64,000 bases of DNA. Origin: Nocardioides panzhihuensis (GTDB lineage Bacteria; Actinomycetota; Actinomycetes; Propionibacteriales; Nocardioidaceae). The translations under genes and the position numbers were made by a program. Below the pieces are notes generated by a model. It saw nothing but the letters and a program-made list of their open reading frames with translations, was not told the DNA's origin and made no database searches. The DNA lies in contig NZ_JACBZR010000001.1 of the NCBI RefSeq assembly GCF_013408335.1, positions 4,875,501 to 4,939,500 of the forward strand. Reading direction: 5' to 3'. This document shows, in pieces, positions 54,068 through 62,566 of this stretch. The number at the start of each line of letters is the position of its first letter. Position 1 is the first letter of the stretch.

Positions 54068-54247
54068 CGTAACAAGACGTACACGAGTGCCAAGGCACCC
54101 ACGCGGCGATCAACCCATCTGATGGGGTGCTGTAGTCGGGGAGAAATCCCGACGCAGTGACCAGACCCTGCACGCTTGGTAACCAGACGGCCTCGTGTCC
54201 GTGGTGGCATCCGGTGCTCACAACCCACCGGGTGCCACCTTCATTTG
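54068..54247 (+). ncRNA. Candidate Ms1/6S-like abundant small RNA
   Basis: About 180 nt without a convincing coding frame lies between the HAD gene and its convergent neighbour. That is where MTS2823 (Rv3661-Rv3662c gap), M. smegmatis Ms1 and S. coelicolor scr3559 (SCO3558-SCO3559 gap) are located. A strong promoter precedes it. Local stems include GTGCC-AA-GGCAC (about 54088-54099), CCCATC/GATGGG, GTCGGG-loop-CCCGAC (about 54135-54153), and a terminal hairpin GGTGGCA (54213-54219) / TGCCACC (54233-54239) followed by TTCATTT. Ms1 RNA binds core RNA polymerase in stationary phase. Identity rests on position, promoter and structure, not on a computed covariance match; the ends are approximate. 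Confidence 0.6.
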
Positions 54248-54267
54248 GGCGAGACCTTGCGCCCGGC

Positions 54268-54999
54268 CTACTCGGTCGCGTCCAGACGAAGCGGCGAGGC
54301 CTCGGCCCCGGCGGCGTACGCCTCGGCCGCATAGAGCAGCCACGAGTGCGCCCCCGCCTGGCCGCCTTCGCGGAAGCCGCGCAGGTTCGACTCGTAGGCG
54401 GCACGCAGCGCCAGGTGGCCGGCCTCCGGCACGACCAGCGACTTCTCGTCCACGCCGCGCGCGACCAGGACGAGCCGCTCTGCGGCACGCGCGACCAGCC
54501 CGTTGTGGGAGGCGAACGGCGCCGAGGTCGCCAGGTCGGCGTGCACGAACGCCGCCACGGCCAACGCCGGAGCCGACGTCGGGGCGAGCAGCAGCTCGGA
54601 GATGCGCCCCAACCGCTCAGCCGCGGCCGAGGACCGCGGCCGCCCCAGCTCCTCGGCCTCGAGCAACGCGCCCGCCACCAGCGCGTGCATCCGCGCGAAC
54701 GCCTGCAACGGCGCCTGCTTCACCACCGGCACCAGCGCGAGCAGCTCGGTCGAGAGCCGCACCGCATCCTGGGCGATCGCGTCGCCACCGGAGGCACGCA
54801 CCTCGCCGAGCGTCGATCCGGAGCCTTCCAGCACGGCGGACGCGTGCGCACCGCGCAGCAGCGACTCGGCGGTGGTCTCCGGGGACGTACGCCGAAGTCC
54901 CCGGTCACGCAGCATCACGTCGATGCCGTCACGAGCAGCGGCGAACCCCGACGCCACGCCTTCGAGCGACACCAACCGGGCAAGCGGATCCTCGTTCAC
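54268..54999 (-). CDS. Degenerate Fic-like protein (Rv3662c/SCO3559-type)
   Basis: The protein has 243 residues, all-helical and usually annotated only as hypothetical or oxidoreductase. Residues 54-59 (SAVLEG) match the Fic inhibitory-helix motif (S/T)xxxE(G/N). Residues 151-178 (AFVHADL, then APFASHNGLVARA) line up with the Fic active-site block HPFxxGNGRxxR, but the catalytic His, the GN and the first Arg are replaced (APF, HN, GL). This suggests a Fic fold without AMP-transfer activity. The gene is convergent with the small RNA, at the conserved end of the tad block. The Fic reading is my own and unconfirmed. Confidence 0.65.
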   Translation of the reverse strand: MNEDPLARLVSLEGVASGFAAARDGIDVMLRDRGLRRTSPETTAESLLRGAHASAVLEGSGSTLGEVRASGGDAIAQDAVRLSTELLALVPVVKQAPLQAFARMHALVAGALLEAEELGRPRSSAAAERLGRISELLLAPTSAPALAVAAFVHADLATSAPFASHNGLVARAAERLVLVARGVDEKSLVVPEAGHLALRAAYESNLRGFREGGQAGAHSWLLYAAEAYAAGAEASPLRLDATE

Positions 55000-55034
55000 G
55001 CCCTGAAGCCTATGCGCGCGTTACTCTGACCGAG

Positions 55035-55946
55035 ATGACGGACCCAGCGAACCCCGACCCGGCACGCTCCTTCGGAGGCGTGGCGGACAGCTATGACCGC
55101 GGGCGCCCGTCCTACCCGGCAGCTGCGGTGAAGTGGCTGATCGGCGAGGAGCCGCGCTCGGTCCTCGAGCTCGGTGCCGGCACCGGCAAGCTCACCGAGG
55201 TCCTCGTCGGGCTGGGCCATGACGTCTTCGCGACCGACCCGGACGACGCGATGCTCGACATCCTCTCCGGGAAGCTCCCCGACGTACGCGCCACCAGCGG
55301 CACCGCCGAGCAGATCCCGACCGGCGACAGTCTCTACGACGTGGTCGTCGTCGGCCAGGCCTTCCACTGGTTCGACCACACCAAGGCGCTCGCGGAGATC
55401 GGCCGAGTCCTGAAGAGCGAGGGCCGGCTGGCGATCATCCAGAACGACCGGGACGACCGGATCCCCTGGGTACGCAGGCTCGGCAACCTTCTGGGCCACC
55501 TCGACCACGACTTCGACCACGCCCAGGCCCTCGACGACTCCGGTCTCTTCTCGGCGGTCGAGTCCCAGACCTTCCGGCACTGGCAGGTCGTCGACCGCCG
55601 TACGATCCAGGACCTGGCCGTGTCACGGTCCAACATCGCCTCGCTCGAGCCGGAAGCCCAGGACCGGAAGCGGCGCGAAGTGCTCGCCTTCTACGACGAC
55701 TACGGCCGCGGCATGGACGGCATGCAGCTGCCCTACAACTGCCGCGCGTGGCACGCCCAGGTGCTCCCGCACGCCCAGGTGGTCTCGACAGGCTCGACCA
55801 CCGGCGCGCACGAGATGGACGAGCGTGACGAGGCCGACCGGCCGGCGGTGCCGCTCGCCAATCGCACCGACACCGCCGTACGTCTCCCTCGGGTCGTCAC
55901 CGACCCGGACAACGGCGATGACGATCTGCTGATCGACTTCAGGTGA
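55035..55946 (+). CDS. Class I SAM-dependent methyltransferase
   Basis: The protein has 303 residues from ATG 55035. SAM motif I is SVLELGAGTGKLTEVLVGLG, then VFATDPDDAML, and FHWFDHTKALAEIGRVLKSE follows as in Methyltransf_11 enzymes of the YcgJ/TMT type. After about residue 245 the sequence is atypical: VVSTGSTTGAHEMDER is encoded across a REP-like palindrome (55778-55802), and the remaining tail looks low-complexity. The substrate is unknown. Confidence 0.82.
   Translation: MTDPANPDPARSFGGVADSYDRGRPSYPAAAVKWLIGEEPRSVLELGAGTGKLTEVLVGLGHDVFATDPDDAMLDILSGKLPDVRATSGTAEQIPTGDSLYDVVVVGQAFHWFDHTKALAEIGRVLKSEGRLAIIQNDRDDRIPWVRRLGNLLGHLDHDFDHAQALDDSGLFSAVESQTFRHWQVVDRRTIQDLAVSRSNIASLEPEAQDRKRREVLAFYDDYGRGMDGMQLPYNCRAWHAQVLPHAQVVSTGSTTGAHEMDERDEADRPAVPLANRTDTAVRLPRVVTDPDNGDDDLLIDFR
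55778..55802. repeat. REP-like palindrome inside the methyltransferase gene
   Basis: GGTGGTC (55778-55784) and GACCACC (55796-55802) flank TCTCGACAGGC, the same family of element as the intergenic repeat at 58360. It is in frame and contributes the VVSTGSTT residues. Confidence 0.65.
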
Positions 55947-55955
55947 GACCCGCCC

Positions 55956-56786
55956 TCAAGGCAGGATGCGCTGGCGCGTGGTGAGCGCATCCCGCCGCGG
56001 GTCCATCAGGTCGAAGCTCTGGAGTATCCAGAAGATCGTGAAGCAGCCCAGCAGCGAGACCTCGGTCGCCAGCAACCAGTAGTCCCAACCGGCCAGACCC
56101 AGCACGATGCCCGCTGCCAGCAGCACCACCATCGCCACGACCAGCGCCCAGTAGGTCTTGTCGAACCGCGTACGCGCCTTGTCGGCCTCCTGCGCGATCT
56201 TCCGCACGCCCCAGTCGGTGTTGAGCACGACGGCCAGCGCGAACGGCGTGAACGTGAACACGGCCGCGAGCCCGTGCGCCTTGCTCGCGAAGCCGTCCTG
56301 GTCGATCAGCAGCCAGACCACGCCGACCACCCACGCCGCGGCGACGGAGCCCAGTCCGATGGCGGCCCAGCGTGAGGGCCAGGCTCCGGCGGCGGCCCGC
56401 TTGCGCAGCCCGAAGATCAGGACGACGACCCAGCCGATCGCCATCACTGCCAGGTAGCTCCAGGCGTTGTTGACGATGGCCGCCTTGTCGATCTCCTGCC
56501 CGATCTCGGGCGTCGGGACGAACCCCACCATCGGGGCCGAGAGCCCGGCGAGGTTGAGCGCGGTGTCCTCCGCGTCGGTATAGCCCCGCAGCACCACCAG
56601 ACACACGCCCAGCGCGCACAGCGCAGCGGTGAAGACCGGGCCTGCAGGGGTGTAGTAGTACGACGAGATGGAGGTCTGCCACTCGCCGCTCGCGATCGTC
56701 TCGGCGCCTACCGAGATCGCCAGGCCCGCGAGCAGACAGCACAACGCGAAACGGACATAGCGGTACGTCGTCACCTCGGTCGTCAT
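55956..56786 (-). CDS. Multi-pass membrane protein of unknown function
   Basis: The protein has 276 residues and about eight TM segments (YVRFALCCLLAGLAISVGAE, VFTAALCALGVCLVVLRGYT, YLAVMAIGWVVVLIFGL, GLGSVAAAWVVGVVWLLIDQ, ALAVVLNTDWG, VVAMVVLLAAGIVLG). The YYYTPAGPVF segment and the cytoplasmic TRFDKTYWAL loop resemble DUF998-like actinobacterial proteins, but I cannot assign a family with confidence. It converges on the methyltransferase gene, with 9 nt between the stops. Confidence 0.75.
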   Translation of the reverse strand: MTTEVTTYRYVRFALCCLLAGLAISVGAETIASGEWQTSISSYYYTPAGPVFTAALCALGVCLVVLRGYTDAEDTALNLAGLSAPMVGFVPTPEIGQEIDKAAIVNNAWSYLAVMAIGWVVVLIFGLRKRAAAGAWPSRWAAIGLGSVAAAWVVGVVWLLIDQDGFASKAHGLAAVFTFTPFALAVVLNTDWGVRKIAQEADKARTRFDKTYWALVVAMVVLLAAGIVLGLAGWDYWLLATEVSLLGCFTIFWILQSFDLMDPRRDALTTRQRILP

Positions 56787-57135
56787 GCTTCCTGAACGTA
56801 GCGGGATCCGGGCACCCCCGCGCTGCTATTCACCCGCGCGTCCGAGACCCGATCCAACCGTTCACCGAGCATTCTCGGCGAACGCTCGACGTGATGAATG
56901 CCACACCCGATAACGTAAATCGATCGGGATACCCAGTCATTTCGATAAATCGTCCGTCCTCTCTCCTATGTGCACCTGAAGATGACGATCACGTGAAATC
57001 CGTCGTCGTTGGCCGCGGATGTCTTGGGATGCGCCGACGGACGCATTAGCGTCCGGAGAAAGCCGCATATCTCTGCCGTAGCCCCACCACCATCACCGCT
57101 CGGGCGATGCCTCCTGCGGAAAAAGTGAGGTCGAC
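56787..57135. other. Intergenic region upstream of the glycosyltransferase
   Basis: The 349-bp gap is AT-richer in its middle (56900-56955: CGATAACGTAAATCGAT and CATTTCGATAAATCG, which share the words CGATAA and AAATCG). A perfect 7-bp dyad CGGACGC (57038-57044) / GCGTCCG (57049-57055) lies about 80 nt before the glycosyltransferase start. No coding frame is seen. It probably holds divergent promoters. Confidence 0.5.
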
Positions 57136-58335
57136 ATGTCCACCGTGACGTATCTCGAGGACGGCCCTTCCGTCCTCTCCCTGTACGAAGGCTTCTTCGC
57201 CGGTGGCGCGCGGATCCTGCACACCGCAGTCATCCGCTCGCTGGACGCCACCACGTCTCAGCGGCACAGCGTGCTGAGCCTGAGCGACCGCGTGCAGCGC
57301 GAGTTCACCGCCCAGCGGATCTCCTCGGACAACTCCTACCGGCGCCTGACCTCAGCCGGCGTGCCGGTCAGGGCGTTGAGACGTACGCCGACCGGCCCCA
57401 TCACCACCAGCCAGCTCAAGCGGGTGGCGCAGTCGGTGGCGAAGGCGGACGTGGTGCTCTCCCTCAAGGAGCAGCCGCTCACGGTGCTGGGCAAGGTCGA
57501 CACGTCGGGGACTCCGCTGATCACCTGTCTGCACCGGTCCGACCCGGAGCACCAAGGGGCCGGCGTACAGGAGCTCATCGACCTCGACCGGGCCGGGCTG
57601 CTGACCGCGGCGGTGTGCTGTGCGGAGTCGACCCAGCGCGCCTACCACGAGGCGACCGGCATCCCGCTGAAGCGGCTGCCGGTCTTCCCCAACGGGGTCG
57701 ATCTCGACAGGTTCCGCACCGACGCCGGTCTACGGACGGGCAAACGGGCCGAGCTCGGCGTGATCGGCGACGCGCCCGTGGTGATGATCGCCGCGCGCTT
57801 CGACGCGATGAAGAACATCCCGCTCTTCGTCCGCGCCGCGCGTCGGTTCGTCCAGGAGCATCCCGACGCCCACCTGGTCATGTGCGGCGCCGGGATGACC
57901 GCCGAGAACCCGGCTTTCGCGGCGCTCGTCGCCGAGGAGCTCGGCTGGTGGCCGGCCCTGCAGACCAACCTGCACGCCCTCGGCATCCAGAGCCAGATGG
58001 CGCCGCTCTACAACGCCGCCGATCTCATCACGCTCACCTCGGCGTTCGGCGAGGCCGCCCCGCTCTGCCTGCTCGAGGGCATGGCCTGCGGTGCGGTCCC
58101 GGTGACCACGCCCGTCGGTGACGCTCCGGCGATGGTCGGTGACCTCCGCCTGGTCGCGGGCTTCGACCCGGTCGAGATGGCCGAGTCCTGGAAGGCCGCC
58201 TTCGCCCAGCGCGAGGAGCACTTCGAGCGCATCTTCCGCAACCGGGAGCGCCTCTCCGAGCAGCGGCTCTTCGACGCGTACGCCGGGCTCATCAAGGAGT
58301 CCGTGGGCTCGGCCCTCATCCCGGTAGCGGTCTGA
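57136..58335 (+). CDS. GT4-family glycosyltransferase
   Basis: The protein has 399 residues with a GT-B fold. The N-terminal acceptor half has SLYEGFFAGGARILHTAVIR. The C-terminal nucleotide-sugar half has VVMIAARFDAMKNIPLFVRA. The E-x7-E signature is in LTSAFGEAAPLCLLEGMACG, followed by VPVTTPVGDAPAMVGD. ATG 57136 has GTGAGG 5-6 nt upstream. It would transfer a sugar with retention of configuration, in exopolysaccharide, glycolipid or mycothiol-type pathways. No polysaccharide genes are nearby, so the product is not known. Confidence 0.87.
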   Translation: MSTVTYLEDGPSVLSLYEGFFAGGARILHTAVIRSLDATTSQRHSVLSLSDRVQREFTAQRISSDNSYRRLTSAGVPVRALRRTPTGPITTSQLKRVAQSVAKADVVLSLKEQPLTVLGKVDTSGTPLITCLHRSDPEHQGAGVQELIDLDRAGLLTAAVCCAESTQRAYHEATGIPLKRLPVFPNGVDLDRFRTDAGLRTGKRAELGVIGDAPVVMIAARFDAMKNIPLFVRAARRFVQEHPDAHLVMCGAGMTAENPAFAALVAEELGWWPALQTNLHALGIQSQMAPLYNAADLITLTSAFGEAAPLCLLEGMACGAVPVTTPVGDAPAMVGDLRLVAGFDPVEMAESWKAAFAQREEHFERIFRNRERLSEQRLFDAYAGLIKESVGSALIPVAV

Positions 58336-58359
58336 CGCCCCGCTGGTTGAGCCCGGTGA

Positions 58360-58441
58360 GCGCCAGCGAGCCGGTGTCGAAACCAACACGGTCCCCTGGA
58401 GCGCGACGGAGCTGTGTTGGTCTCGACACGCTCGCTGGCGC
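58360..58441. repeat. Long REP-like inverted repeat between convergent genes
   Basis: Arms 58360-58389 (starting GCGCCAGCGAGC) and 58414-58441 pair along nearly their whole length with one 2-nt bulge and one mismatch, around a 24-nt loop. GGTTGAGC...GTGTCGAAACC is the family word. It follows the glycosyltransferase stop and could terminate it. Confidence 0.7.
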
Positions 58442-58480
58442 GAGGGTCTGAACGAAGTGGCCCTCGACCGACGGAGAGGC

Positions 58481-59353
58481 TCAGTAGATGCTGACGTCGT
58501 AGGCGTTGACGGCCTCGCGGACCGGCTGGAAGAAGGTGGTCCCACCGGAGGAGCAGTCGCCGGTGCCGCCGGAGGTGATCCCGAGAGCGGTCGAGCCGGC
58601 GTAGAGCGGGCCGCCGGAGTCTCCCGACTCGGCACAGACATCGGCCTGGATCAGGCCGCGGACGGTGCCCGACCCGCGGTAGCGGACCGAGACGTCGAGT
58701 GCCTCGACCCGTCCGGAGCGGACGCCGGTGGACGATCCGTCCCGGGTGACGCGCTGACCGACCCGAGCATCACCGATGGTGTAGCCGCCCGAGTGGGTGA
58801 GCGAGGAGTTGCCGTAACGCACCAGGGCGTAGTCGTTGCCCGGGAAGCTCGACTTGGTGGTCGGCCCGATCCGGGTGGTCTGGCGGGAGTTGGTGTACCA
58901 GGTCCCCACCTCTTCGGCGCAGTGACCGGCGGTGAGCAGGTAGTGGGTGCCTCCGCTGCGTACGTTGAAGCCCAGAGAGCATCGGATGCCCCCGCCGTAG
59001 ATGGCGTCACCGGCGCCGAGGAGCGGCTTGAACTCGCCCTTGGCACGCTTGATCGTGATCGCGTCGGCATCGGCCCCGATGGTCCGGGTCAGCCTGTTCA
59101 GCGCGGCGGCGGGGACGGCGGAGTCCGCGGTCACGACCACCTTGCCGGTGGCCTCGTCGGTGTACCACGCGATCCCGGTCAAGGCTGACCTGCTGACGGC
59201 AGAGTCGACGGCGGAGTGGACGGCCGCGAGCGCCTTCGCACTGAGCTTCTCCTCCGGAGGCGCGGCTGCCGCCGGCGTGGCCGTGGCGGTAGCCGCCAAC
59301 CCTAGCCCGACCGCTGTCGCAAGCAGACGGCTGCGTGACCTGGTGAACCCCAT
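58481..59353 (-). CDS. Secreted S1 serine protease (alpha-lytic/streptogrisin type), copy 1
   Basis: The protein has 290 residues. Signal peptide RLLATAVGLGLAATATATPA is followed by a short pro-region (about residues 35-105, GIAWYTDEATGKVVVTADSA) and the mature protease. The catalytic triad is His in LLTAGHCAEE, Asp in FPGNDYALVRY and Ser in CAESGDSGGPLYAG. Cys pairs (RCSLGF/GHC and VCAESG/GDCSSG) match streptogrisins. The start ATG 59353 has GGAGGA upstream. It is a tandem paralogue of the next gene. Confidence 0.9.
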   Translation of the reverse strand: MGFTRSRSRLLATAVGLGLAATATATPAAAAPPEEKLSAKALAAVHSAVDSAVSRSALTGIAWYTDEATGKVVVTADSAVPAAALNRLTRTIGADADAITIKRAKGEFKPLLGAGDAIYGGGIRCSLGFNVRSGGTHYLLTAGHCAEEVGTWYTNSRQTTRIGPTTKSSFPGNDYALVRYGNSSLTHSGGYTIGDARVGQRVTRDGSSTGVRSGRVEALDVSVRYRGSGTVRGLIQADVCAESGDSGGPLYAGSTALGITSGGTGDCSSGGTTFFQPVREAVNAYDVSIY

Positions 59354-59515
59354 GCGTTCCTCCTGCGTGCCCGAACACGGTCACAGTGAGTATGTCGTTG
59401 TCGGCACCTCCTCGCCAGTGCTGGGCAAAAATCTCTTCGATCCCTGCAACGAAACGACGTACGCCGCGGGGCGGGGTGGATCAACCCACCCGCCCCGCGG
59501 CGTACCCGTGCTCTA

Positions 59516-60403
59516 TCAGTAGATGGTGGCGCCGTAGCGGCTGAGCGCCTCGGTCACCGGCTGGAAGAAGGTCGTCCCGCCGGTCCTGCAGTTGCCGCTG
59601 CCGCCCGAGGTCAGGCCCAGGGCCGTCGACCCGGAGTAGAGCGCACCACCGGAGTCACCGGGCTCGGCGCACACGTTGGTCTGGATCAGTCCGCTGACGG
59701 TCCCCTCGGCGTAGCGGACGCTCGCGTTGAGCGCCGTCACGGTGCCGGTGTGGACACCGGTGGTGGAGCCGTCGCGGGTCACGCTCTGGCCTACCCGAGC
59801 GTTGCCCGCGGTGAAGCCACCGCTCTTGGAGATCGACGAGTTGTAGCGGACGATGCCGTAGTCGTTCCCCGGGAAGCTCGAGCCCGCGGTCGAGCCGAGG
59901 AGCGTGCTCTGGGAGGAGTTGGCGTACCAGGTCGAGACGCCGTTGGTGCAGTGGCCCGCGGTCAGGAAGTAGTCCGCGCCGCCGACCTTGACGTTGAAGC
60001 CGAGCGAGCAGCGGGAGCCGCCGCCGTAGATCGCGTCACCGGGGCCGATGAGCGGGGTGAACTCGCCCTTGGTGTGCTTGACGGTCACAGCCTGGTCGCC
60101 CTGGCTCGTCTTCTCGGCGGCAGCCTTCTTGACCTCCGCGATCTCCGACGCGGAGACCGTCTCGTCGACGGTGACGACGACCTTGCCGGAGGCCGGGTCG
60201 GTGTACCACGACGAGCCGACCGGGGCGGACTCTGCGACGGCCGACCTGACCGAGGCGACCTCGGCCTTGCTGAACTCTGCCTTGCCGGATCCGGCGTCCG
60301 CGGCAGCAGCCGGGACGGCCACGGCGGCGGAGGCCGCGAGACCCACACCTGCGACGAGCGCGGCGATCGTGCGGGGACGGAAAGTGGTGCGATCGAACCT
60401 CAT
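59516..60403 (-). CDS. Secreted S1 serine protease (alpha-lytic/streptogrisin type), copy 2
   Basis: The protein has 295 residues from ATG 60403 with AGGAGGAGA directly upstream. The signal peptide contains [20 protein letters not shown], and the pro-region resembles copy 1 ([18 protein letters not shown]). Triad: [35 protein letters not shown]. The mature domain closely resembles copy 1, so they arose by tandem duplication. The differing substrate-pocket residues cannot be judged by eye. Both face away from the large upstream promoter region. Confidence 0.9.
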   Translation of the reverse strand: MRFDRTTFRPRTIAALVAGVGLAASAAVAVPAAAADAGSGKAEFSKAEVASVRSAVAESAPVGSSWYTDPASGKVVVTVDETVSASEIAEVKKAAAEKTSQGDQAVTVKHTKGEFTPLIGPGDAIYGGGSRCSLGFNVKVGGADYFLTAGHCTNGVSTWYANSSQSTLLGSTAGSSFPGNDYGIVRYNSSISKSGGFTAGNARVGQSVTRDGSTTGVHTGTVTALNASVRYAEGTVSGLIQTNVCAEPGDSGGALYSGSTALGLTSGGSGNCRTGGTTFFQPVTEALSRYGATIY

Positions 60404-60790
60404 ACGTCTCCTCCTGGGGGATGGCCCGCTTGTTGCGGACTTCTGCACCCGGGGACCACGGGTTTCGTGACTTACCGGGTACGGGTAACTGAGTTTCGTG
60501 CTCTTTCCTCGGCCGCGCAGCACATTCGAATCCCCAAGAATCTGCATTGCAACGACTGGCTCTTCGGCTTCTTGCAATGCAGCAACACGCATTTCTCCGG
60601 GAGGCTTTCGGCATTTGCCCACCGAAGCGGATTGCGAAAGCATTGCGAAGTTGTAGGTGCCCGAGTCGTGGGCCGCGTACGGTAGGTATTTCGTGTTCAT
60701 CTCGCTGCTCGAGCGAGGGATTCGGGCAGGAGATCGTCCGTCTTCCAAACCTTCGGCGTGGCGACCGTTGATAGATGGTAGACAAACCCC
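60404..60790. other. Divergent promoter region with an 11-bp perfect dyad
   Basis: This 387-bp region is clearly less GC-rich than its surroundings. CTGCATTGCAA (60542-60552) and TTGCAATGCAG (60572-60582) form a perfect inverted repeat with a 19-nt spacer. ATTGCGAA occurs twice further on (near 60630-60650), and GCATT/TTGC words recur. It may hold operators for the protease and the gene at 60791, or a small RNA. No gene is seen. Confidence 0.55.
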
Positions 60791-61696
60791 ATGCCGTATC
60801 CGCCGCCCTCAGGCTCCCCCGGTTCGGGCGCGCCTGACGAGGAGCCGCAGAAGCAGCCTGCGCCGTTCGACTACAACGAGCGCCTGATCGGGCTCTCTGT
60901 GGACGACGGCGGCGACCGGCCCGCGTTCAACGCCCGCAAGGAGCGCGCCGGGCACGGCGGTCCGCTGCGCCAGGTCCTGACCATCGCCGTGTCTCTCGGT
61001 CTCGTGGTCGTGTGCGGCGTGGTCGTCTACACCCTCTTCACCCGCGGGGACGACGCGGCCACGACCGCCGGAGTGCCGACGGTGAGCGACACAGCCTCGG
61101 CCGGGGAAGGACCGACCGACTCGGCGAGCCCCGACGGCGGGCGCTCCGACGTCAGCGGTGAGTCCAGCGGCAAGCCCGGCTGGCCCGGGACGAGCTCACC
61201 GGCCGACCCAAGCGACGGCGCCACCTCGCGGACGACCATCGGCCCCAAGCGCCTCTCCAAGGCCGACGTGCCCCGCCCGTGGGAGTTCACCTACGGCGAC
61301 GTCATGCTGAAGGCCCGCTACCTCAACGGCAAGGACTACGCAGGCTGCAAGGCGACGCTCAAGGGCGCGGTCCGCGACCTCGGCTGCGACTACGCCGTCC
61401 GGGTCTCCTACAAGGCTCAGCAGAACAACGTGCGGATGACCCACTTCGTCTACGACTTCGGCACCGTCGAAGTCGCAGGTGAGGCCGCCGCGAAGATCGA
61501 GCCGAAGCACGTGATCCCGCCCACGGAGGCTTCCCTGCCGGGCTACACCCAGGGCTGGTTCAAGGTGAAGGACTACGGCAAGTACGTCGTCTACACCATG
61601 GTCACGGCCACCGGCGCCATCACCGAGGCCAAGGGCAAGGAGTACACCTCCTACGGCAACACCGACCTCGGCGCGGAGATCCTCTTCCGGATGTGA
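60791..61696 (+). CDS. Single-pass membrane protein of unknown function
   Basis: The protein has 301 residues. A Pro-rich cytoplasmic N-terminus ([20 protein letters not shown]) leads to one TM segment ([20 protein letters not shown], about 78-97). A Ser/Gly/Asp/Pro linker follows, then an extracytoplasmic domain from about residue 150 ([40 protein letters not shown]) with two Cys. I do not recognise the domain. It converges with the next gene, 23 nt apart. Confidence 0.75.
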   Translation: MPYPPPSGSPGSGAPDEEPQKQPAPFDYNERLIGLSVDDGGDRPAFNARKERAGHGGPLRQVLTIAVSLGLVVVCGVVVYTLFTRGDDAATTAGVPTVSDTASAGEGPTDSASPDGGRSDVSGESSGKPGWPGTSSPADPSDGATSRTTIGPKRLSKADVPRPWEFTYGDVMLKARYLNGKDYAGCKATLKGAVRDLGCDYAVRVSYKAQQNNVRMTHFVYDFGTVEVAGEAAAKIEPKHVIPPTEASLPGYTQGWFKVKDYGKYVVYTMVTATGAITEAKGKEYTSYGNTDLGAEILFRM

Positions 61697-61719
61697 GTCC
61701 GGAGGCTCGGCGGACCTCC

Positions 61720-62514
61720 TCAGGGGGTTGCTGGGGCCCCTGCTCCCGGGGAGGCTCCGGTCGTGGGTGACGGCTCGGTCGAGGCGCTGCTGCCCACGCT
61801 CGGCGGCACCGACGGCGTGGCGCTCGGCCCGGTAGAGCCCGACGGCTCGGCCCCCGGCTCCTCCGGCGTGGCCGACTCCGACGGCTCGGCCGACTCCGAC
61901 GGCTCGGTGCTAGAGCTCGCGGACTCTTCGGGAGTCGCGGTGCCCCGTGGCGACGGATCCTCGCGCCGCTCCTCGTCGCGCTTCTCCGAACCGCCACCGG
62001 TCACCCGGGAGATCGTCGTGCCGCCGTCTCCGCCGCCCACGATCGAGCTGACGCTGCGCCCGGCCAGCAGCTCGAAGACGGTGATCACGGCGACCACGAC
62101 CACGAACATCGCCAGCGACAGCAGCGCGACCCGCTTCCAGGGGAGCGTCTTGAGGCGCTCCCGCCACGACGGCATCGGCTCCGCGTCGCCACTCTCTGCC
62201 GCCTCGGCGGTGGCCTCCGAAACCGGCTCCGCACCGGTCCGTACGCCGGCGAGCCCCGCCGACCGCCACCGCGCCAGGGCCTGGACACTGGCCACCTTCT
62301 GGCGGCTCTTCGCGAGCCACTGCGCGTAGAGGTTGGTGCCGATCGTGGCCGCGACGCTGCCGAGCGCCGCCCCGATCAGGGTGCCGACGGCTCCGACCGT
62401 GGAGAGCAACAACGCCGAGGTGACGGCAGCGAGGGCACCTGCGGTCGTGGCGAGCCAGTCGATGCGTGCTGGCTTCGTGGCCCGAGTGTCGCTCGAGGGC
62501 GGGGTGTCGCTCAT
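61720..62514 (-). CDS. Membrane protein with long Ser/Pro/Glu-rich tail
   Basis: The protein has 264 residues. Two TM segments near residues 24-62 (GALAAVTSALLLSTVGAVGT with following GAALGSVAATIG) precede a cytoplasmic loop, and a third TM segment lies at about 130-150 (VALLSLAMFVVVVAVITVFE). The C-terminal 100 residues are low-complexity Ser/Thr/Pro/Glu, likely disordered and outside the cell. A tail of this kind is common in actinobacterial surface proteins. Function is unknown. Confidence 0.72.
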   Translation of the reverse strand: MSDTPPSSDTRATKPARIDWLATTAGALAAVTSALLLSTVGAVGTLIGAALGSVAATIGTNLYAQWLAKSRQKVASVQALARWRSAGLAGVRTGAEPVSEATAEAAESGDAEPMPSWRERLKTLPWKRVALLSLAMFVVVVAVITVFELLAGRSVSSIVGGGDGGTTISRVTGGGSEKRDEERREDPSPRGTATPEESASSSTEPSESAEPSESATPEEPGAEPSGSTGPSATPSVPPSVGSSASTEPSPTTGASPGAGAPATP

Positions 62515-62566
62515 TGAGCCCAGGTTAACTCGCCAACTGACGCTACCGGCAGCAACTTGACGCAGA

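Noticed and set aside
54100..54180. Riboswitch (FMN, cobalamin or c-di-AMP) in the gap after the HAD gene
   Set aside because: No downstream gene on that strand is positioned to be controlled, and I could not match the conserved cores; the small-RNA reading fits position and promoter better.
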